From Monosiga brevicollis MX1 (taxonomy: Eukaryota > Opisthokonta > Choanoflagellata > Craspedida > Salpingoecidae), in NCBI RefSeq assembly GCF_000002865.3, contig NW_001865049.1:896568-960567 (forward strand): a DNA stretch of 64,000 nucleotides. The letters are read 5' to 3'. The position numbers and the translations under genes are program-made. Shown here piece by piece: positions 59,901 through 64,000 of the stretch (position 1 is the stretch's first letter; every line of letters begins with the position of its first letter). The notes beneath the pieces were generated by a model. The model searched no databases and had not been told where the DNA came from. It saw only the letters and a program-made list of their open reading frames with translations.

Positions 59901-60147
59901 TCACTTGGCGTGAGTCACACAGTTGCTACAAAGGGGCAAAAAACGGGCTTGTCCTTCATCAAAGGATAGCGATGCCTCAAGATGGCCGAGGGGGTCATCA
60001 AAGGATGTGCCGAGTCCTTGAAAAAGCCGTCGCATCGCGTCCTCTCCTGCATAGCCAGGCATGCTGGCCTGAGCCTGCTGAACATGATTAACATCTGGCT
60101 GCTGCGAGTATAACTGAGGCTGTTGCTGCTGCGCAGACAAAACAAAG

Positions 60148-60199
<52 letters not shown>

Positions 60200-62754
60200 G
60201 AAATTGTTGAAGTTGTTGCTGCTGATGTGACTGCTGCTGCTGCTGATGTGACTGCTGCTGATACATGAGAGATTGCATTGATTCAGCCTGTTCAAAGTCC
60301 AAGTCCTGAACGCCTTGAGCGAGACCATCCAGGCCATAGGCGAATTGGGCTTGAGTCGCGTTGTCCTCTGACAAATGCTCTTGATACGCTTGCAAGCCCA
60401 CGGGCGAAGCAAGGGCATCCGTTCCCAGCATGGCCAGCATGCGGCTGTGATCCGCCGCGGTGTGCTTGCGCAAGTGCGTCCGCAAGCTGCAGTTTTGAGT
60501 AAAACGCGTATTGCAAATGGTACAAAGGAAGGGCTTCTCCTTGGTGTGAATGCGCACGTGTCGGATCAACTGTGGCGTGGCATGGGGCATGCAAAGTGAG
60601 GCCATCAATGAACATGGCGAGTGGGGAGAGTGAACAAGAAAACAAGCAAGGCAGGCTTGCATGGTGGGGAAAAAAATTTTAAAAAAAAATTCTTCTAACC
60701 TTGCTGTGACTGGGAAAGTTTTTATCACAGAACACGCAGGTATGCTCCTGTTGATGAAAGAAAGGGGACAGGAATAAAAGTGTGAGAGACGGTTGGCAGC
60801 ATGAACAACCGGGCAAACAACCTGGCTGGAATCACAGCGACGCACAGAAACACAAAAGCAGGCTTAGATCAAAGGCTTACCTTCTTTGTACAGAAAGGAC
60901 CACACGGGTACTTGTCTGCTGGTAGATCGTTGCGTAAGAGCAGTGACCGTAGGCTAGCGGGGCTGGGCATGGGTGCAGCAAGAATAGAGATGAGGGTCGG
61001 GGTAAGGCCGGGTGGGGCTGAGACATGGGTGATACACAGTGGGTTGTGCAGTGAACGTACGACATGCTCTCATTGCTAATGTTTTCGGCACGCTGGATTG
61101 TTGAGTCATCAGGCAGCTCAGCACCGATGGCACCAGTGGAGCGACCACGGCTACGGCGTTTTTGCTGTTGTTGAAACTGTTGTTGCTGCTGTTGTTGGTT
61201 GCGGAGCGTTTCAGCGGTGGGGCGTTGCGCCAGGGCAGCACCCGCCGAGTGAGTCCGGCGACGGCTTATGCTACGACGCTGTTCTCGGGATGCAGAACGA
61301 AGGGGTGCGATGCTGCTATCGCGGCGGCTTGCCACAGACGCGGCTCGCGAAGAGCTGGTGGAATTGTTCGAGTCATCACGGTAGTGTTCCAAGTCATGTG
61401 CCGGGCTCTTGTTATTGGAGCGGATAGAGTCTTGGGGCGAGAGACTGGCTGATATTTCAGCACCCCCGGAAATGGAAAGAAAGTCGGTGCTGCCAGCCGA
61501 CACGGCGCCTTGGTCTGCCAAATAGCCATTTGAGGCAAATTGTGCGGCAAAGGCCGCTGGATTGAGATACTCGGGATTGGTTACAATGCTACCAGTAGAG
61601 TGTCCTCGGCTGCGACCTGCTGGGCGACCCAATCGTGCCGAAAAGGAGGCCGAGTTGCCACTCGAGGCACTGGGCATGCTGGCATTGGGCAAACCCCCTT
61701 GATAAGTTGAGGCACCACTGACACGCGTGTCCCGGGCTACCTGTTGTAGGGCGGTTAGCTGGGAAGCGTGAACGCCCAACTGTTGTTGCTGTTGTTGTTG
61801 CTGTTGCTGTTGCTGTTGCTGTAAGAGTAGAAGCAATTGATGTTGGAGTAGCAGCTGTTGCTGTTGTTGTTGTTGGTGTTGCTCTTGTTGTTGTCGGTCA
61901 TGATGACTTTGCCATTGCTGCTGCTGCTGCTGCAACTGTTGAAGCTGTTGAAAATCTTGCAAGTGGCCTGGTTGTGTTACGGCTTGCTGCAGAGCGGCTG
62001 CGACTGACGAGGGCTGCGATGAGACACTGCCCAAGCTCTGCGGTGGCAAAAGGTTGTGAGCAGCGGCGCCCTGGCTCTGGGTCGCGAGCCTGTGCAGATG
62101 CTGCAGTTGTTGCGGGGTCAGTTGTTGAAATTGCTGTTCCAAACCCTGGGCCTGGGATTGAGGCTGTCCACCGCCAACTGAAGCTACATTGCCTGGTGGT
62201 CCGGGTGGCTGCTGCTGCTGCTGCTGTTGTTGTTGTTGCTGCTGTTGTTGAAGCTGATGCGGTGGTTGTGAGGTGTGAATTGAAGAAGCGGGTAGCACGG
62301 TCTGTTGACTAGCTTGCGAGGAGGTCGCGGGCGAACAGCCCGCAGAGCCATAGGCGCTAGATATGGGAAGGGCGTGGGTAACATGTGACACAGGCGCTGA
62401 GGAGGATGGTGCCACCAAGCCCAGAGACTGCTGTTGCTGCTGCTGTTGCTGCTGCTGGAGCGCGTGCCGGAATTCCTGAAACATGTGGGGGTCCAAGGCC
62501 GACATGCCAGTTTGCAACGACGGTTGTTGTTGGGGAGCTGGTAGGAGGTGGGCGGGGGCAGGCTGTTGTTGCTGTTGTTGTTGTTGCTGTTGTCGTTGAA
62601 ATTGGTGTTGATGGACCTGGTGCTGGGTTTGTAGGTGGAGAAGTTTCTCCATGTTGGTGTGATGCAGGTCCTTGGGGATGGGCTGTAACAGCGGGCTCCC
62701 GTCAGACACCGAGATGGTCTGGGAGACGGGAATGTGCATTGACTCAACGTCCAT
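59901..62754 (-). CDS. Glutamine-rich C2H2 zinc-finger protein
   Basis: Four exons, high to low: 62754-61061, 60962-60881, 60747-60700, 60569-59901; 830 residues. The fingers are split by introns: CGPFC in exon 2, then TCVFCDKNF and PSHSK in exon 3, LIRHVRIH in exon 4, followed by FLCTICNTRFTQNC and SLRTHLRKH. Two complete C2H2 fingers with 12-residue spacing and a linker TKEKPF are clear; the upstream CGPFC may be a degenerate third. The N-terminal 560 residues and the C-terminal 200 are mostly poly-glutamine tracts separated by His, Pro, Ser and Leu, as in many transcription regulators. A DNA-binding regulator is the likely role. The start is the first ATG in frame; an acceptor-like sequence just upstream leaves room for a 5' exon. 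Confidence 0.8.
60148..60204 (-). repeat. Coding (TTG)n poly-glutamine repeat
   Basis: Eighteen or so uninterrupted TTG/CAA units inside the last exon of the C2H2 gene encode glutamine. Other CAG/CAA tracts lie at about 61780-61825, 62210-62245, 62425-62460 and 62560-62600. Confidence 0.9.
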
Positions 62755-64000
62755 TTTCTTAGGGGAGGGCGTGCCTTGTGTGGGCAGGCGGTGTCGGCTG
62801 AAGGATGTGTGTCTGGTCTTTGCGTATGTGGGTGATGTGGACAGAAAGCAGAGATTGACAGGGGTGGCGTTCGCGGCTAGACGACCTGTAAAGGGCAGGA
62901 CGAGAGGCCAGGTGAGATATCCATTGAGATGTGGGGAGGGGGCTCGACAAGGCAACCTGGCAGAGCAGAGCAGGACATGATTACCTGAAAGCACATACTG
63001 CCACGGCTCAGGGGGTCCACCACCAGGAAAGAGGTCGTGTATCCGGCAAGGTGCGGCCGGGAGGGGGGAAGAAAAGCAAACCGGCGGTCGTTTGCCGCTC
63101 GGTGATAGAAAGGCGCCGTCGTCCCGAGGGAGGAGGAGGGCGGGGGTAATGTCGAGGAACGCGACGAACAAATCCAAATCGAACGTGTCGTGACAGCCAG
63201 ACTTTTGTCGTCAGGCAGTCTGCTCTATGTGTGTGCACGCCTGGGCTTGAGCGCTGTCTATTGCGCACCAGGTCAGACGAAGGTAGATGTGGTATCGTAT
63301 CCGACAACACTTGCAGCTGAAGCGCGAATGACGACAAGACGAGACAAGACAAGACGTCGGCAACTCGGGTAGCGATGCCGGAAAAAATAATAAAATAAAA
63401 AGGCGGAGGAGGGCACACACACGGAGCGAGGTCGTCGTGGAGGGGGAAAGGAGGACGACAAGGAGGAAATAGAGGAAGAAGAAAAAGAAGAAGAAGAAGA
63501 AGAAGAAGAAGAAGAAGACGGCGGGGGTTGTAAAGGGCCGGGGGAGGGGAGGGGGGATCGTTTGGGCAAATGCACAAGGACAGGACGGCAGTCCAACACC
63601 GGGGCAGTCGGGGGTAGTTGATCCCCGTCCCGTCCGCCAGAGAGAGAGAGAGACAGAGAGACAGAGAGAGAGACAGAGAGAGTCAGAGAGAGTCAGAGAG
63701 TCAGAGAGAGAGAAAAGAGAGAAAAGAGAGAGAGAAAAGAGAGAGAGAGAGAGAAAAGAGAGAGAGAAGAGAGAGAAAGAGAGAGTAGAGAGACAGAGAG
63801 ACAGAAAGAGAGAGGACAGAGAGAGAGATGTGTGTGTATCATATGTGTGTGTGAAAGTCGTCACTTGCAGCACAAAATGACGAGAGAGAGGAGGACACTT
63901 GGGTGAGAGAGTGTGGATTCGGGGGACTGACTAGCAGAGGGAGGGGGCGATGGTGGGAGAGAGCTAGAGGGATGAAGTATGATGGGAATGTACGTGGAGG
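62755..64000. other. Upstream region of the C2H2 gene, microsatellite-rich
   Basis: About 1.25 kb. It has a GAA run at 63482-63517 and long GA/GAGACAGA repeats at 63637-63830. I see no exon with support on either strand, although a 5' exon of the C2H2 gene could hide here. Confidence 0.45.
63637..63830. repeat. (GA)n/GAGACA microsatellite
   Basis: Nearly pure purine tract with periodic ACA and TCA interruptions. It is open in one minus-strand frame as Ser/Leu repeats, an artefact of composition. Confidence 0.9.

Noticed and set aside
63008-63873. Minus-strand Leu/Ser/Pro-rich frames upstream of the C2H2 gene
   Set aside because: Composition follows the GA and GAA microsatellites; no motif or splice structure supports them.

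Overview
The window looks like a compact, intron-rich nuclear genome of a unicellular relative of animals. A choanoflagellate close to Monosiga brevicollis is my best guess; this is an inference from gene content and intron style, not from a database match. Reasons: short GT-AG introns of about 60-200 bp in most genes, GC-rich coding sequence, a 50-N scaffold gap, and animal-type families side by side (MCM9, NFXL1, DCAF15, an adhesion GPCR with GPS site, an IRS-type PTB domain, a centrosomin CM1 motif, LamG/mucin proteins). I rebuilt gene models by hand by joining open segments at splice sites and checking that phases add up; exon lists are in each entry.

Layout. 0.2-1.9 kb: a RanBP2-type zinc-finger protein (+). 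2.3-6.7 kb: MCM9 replication/repair helicase (-), 12 exons. 7.4-8.5 kb: a type I membrane protein resembling NPDC1/CAB-1 (+). 9.2-12.5 kb: NFXL1 (-). 12.9-14.4 kb: a poorly resolved multi-pass membrane protein locus (-). 15.7-18.1 kb: coiled-coil protein ending in an IRS-type PTB domain (-). 18.8-21.4 kb: oxysterol-binding-protein-related lipid transfer protein (+). 21.9-31.9 kb: one uninterrupted 10-kb ORF for a giant LamG/mucin-like single-pass membrane protein (-). 33.0-33.7 kb: a small unknown gene (-). 33.9-37.3 kb: adhesion GPCR with an N-terminal C-type lectin domain (+). 38.3-40.4 kb: YHM2-type mitochondrial carrier with an extra N-terminal region (-). 41.8-42.6 kb: ribosomal protein L26 (+). 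43.4-49.8 kb: a 19-exon centrosomin/CDK5RAP2-like coiled-coil protein (+). 50.3-52.5 kb: DCAF15-like ubiquitin ligase receptor (-). 53.4-54.3 kb: C3orf33-like membrane protein (+). 54.6-55.8 kb: secreted GH43-like glycosidase (-). 56.8-57.3 kb: NDUFA4-like subunit (+). 58.1-59.4 kb: SLX1 structure-specific nuclease (+). 59.9-62.8 kb: glutamine-rich C2H2 zinc-finger protein (-).

How they fit together. There is no operon logic; genes are packed on both strands, often head to head across a few hundred bases of microsatellite-rich DNA. Themes are genome maintenance (MCM9, SLX1), centrosome/microtubule organisation (CM1 protein), regulated protein turnover (DCAF15), lipid and metabolite transport (ORP, YHM2), and cell-surface sensing or adhesion (lectin-GPCR, LamG-mucin, NPDC1-like, PTB adaptor). 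The most unusual items are the lectin-bearing adhesion GPCR, the 3,337-residue LamG/mucin protein with about two dozen acidic Ser-Gly-rich motifs, the coiled-coil/PTB architecture, two GC-AG introns, and a perfect 17-bp inverted repeat just upstream of the lipid-transfer gene.
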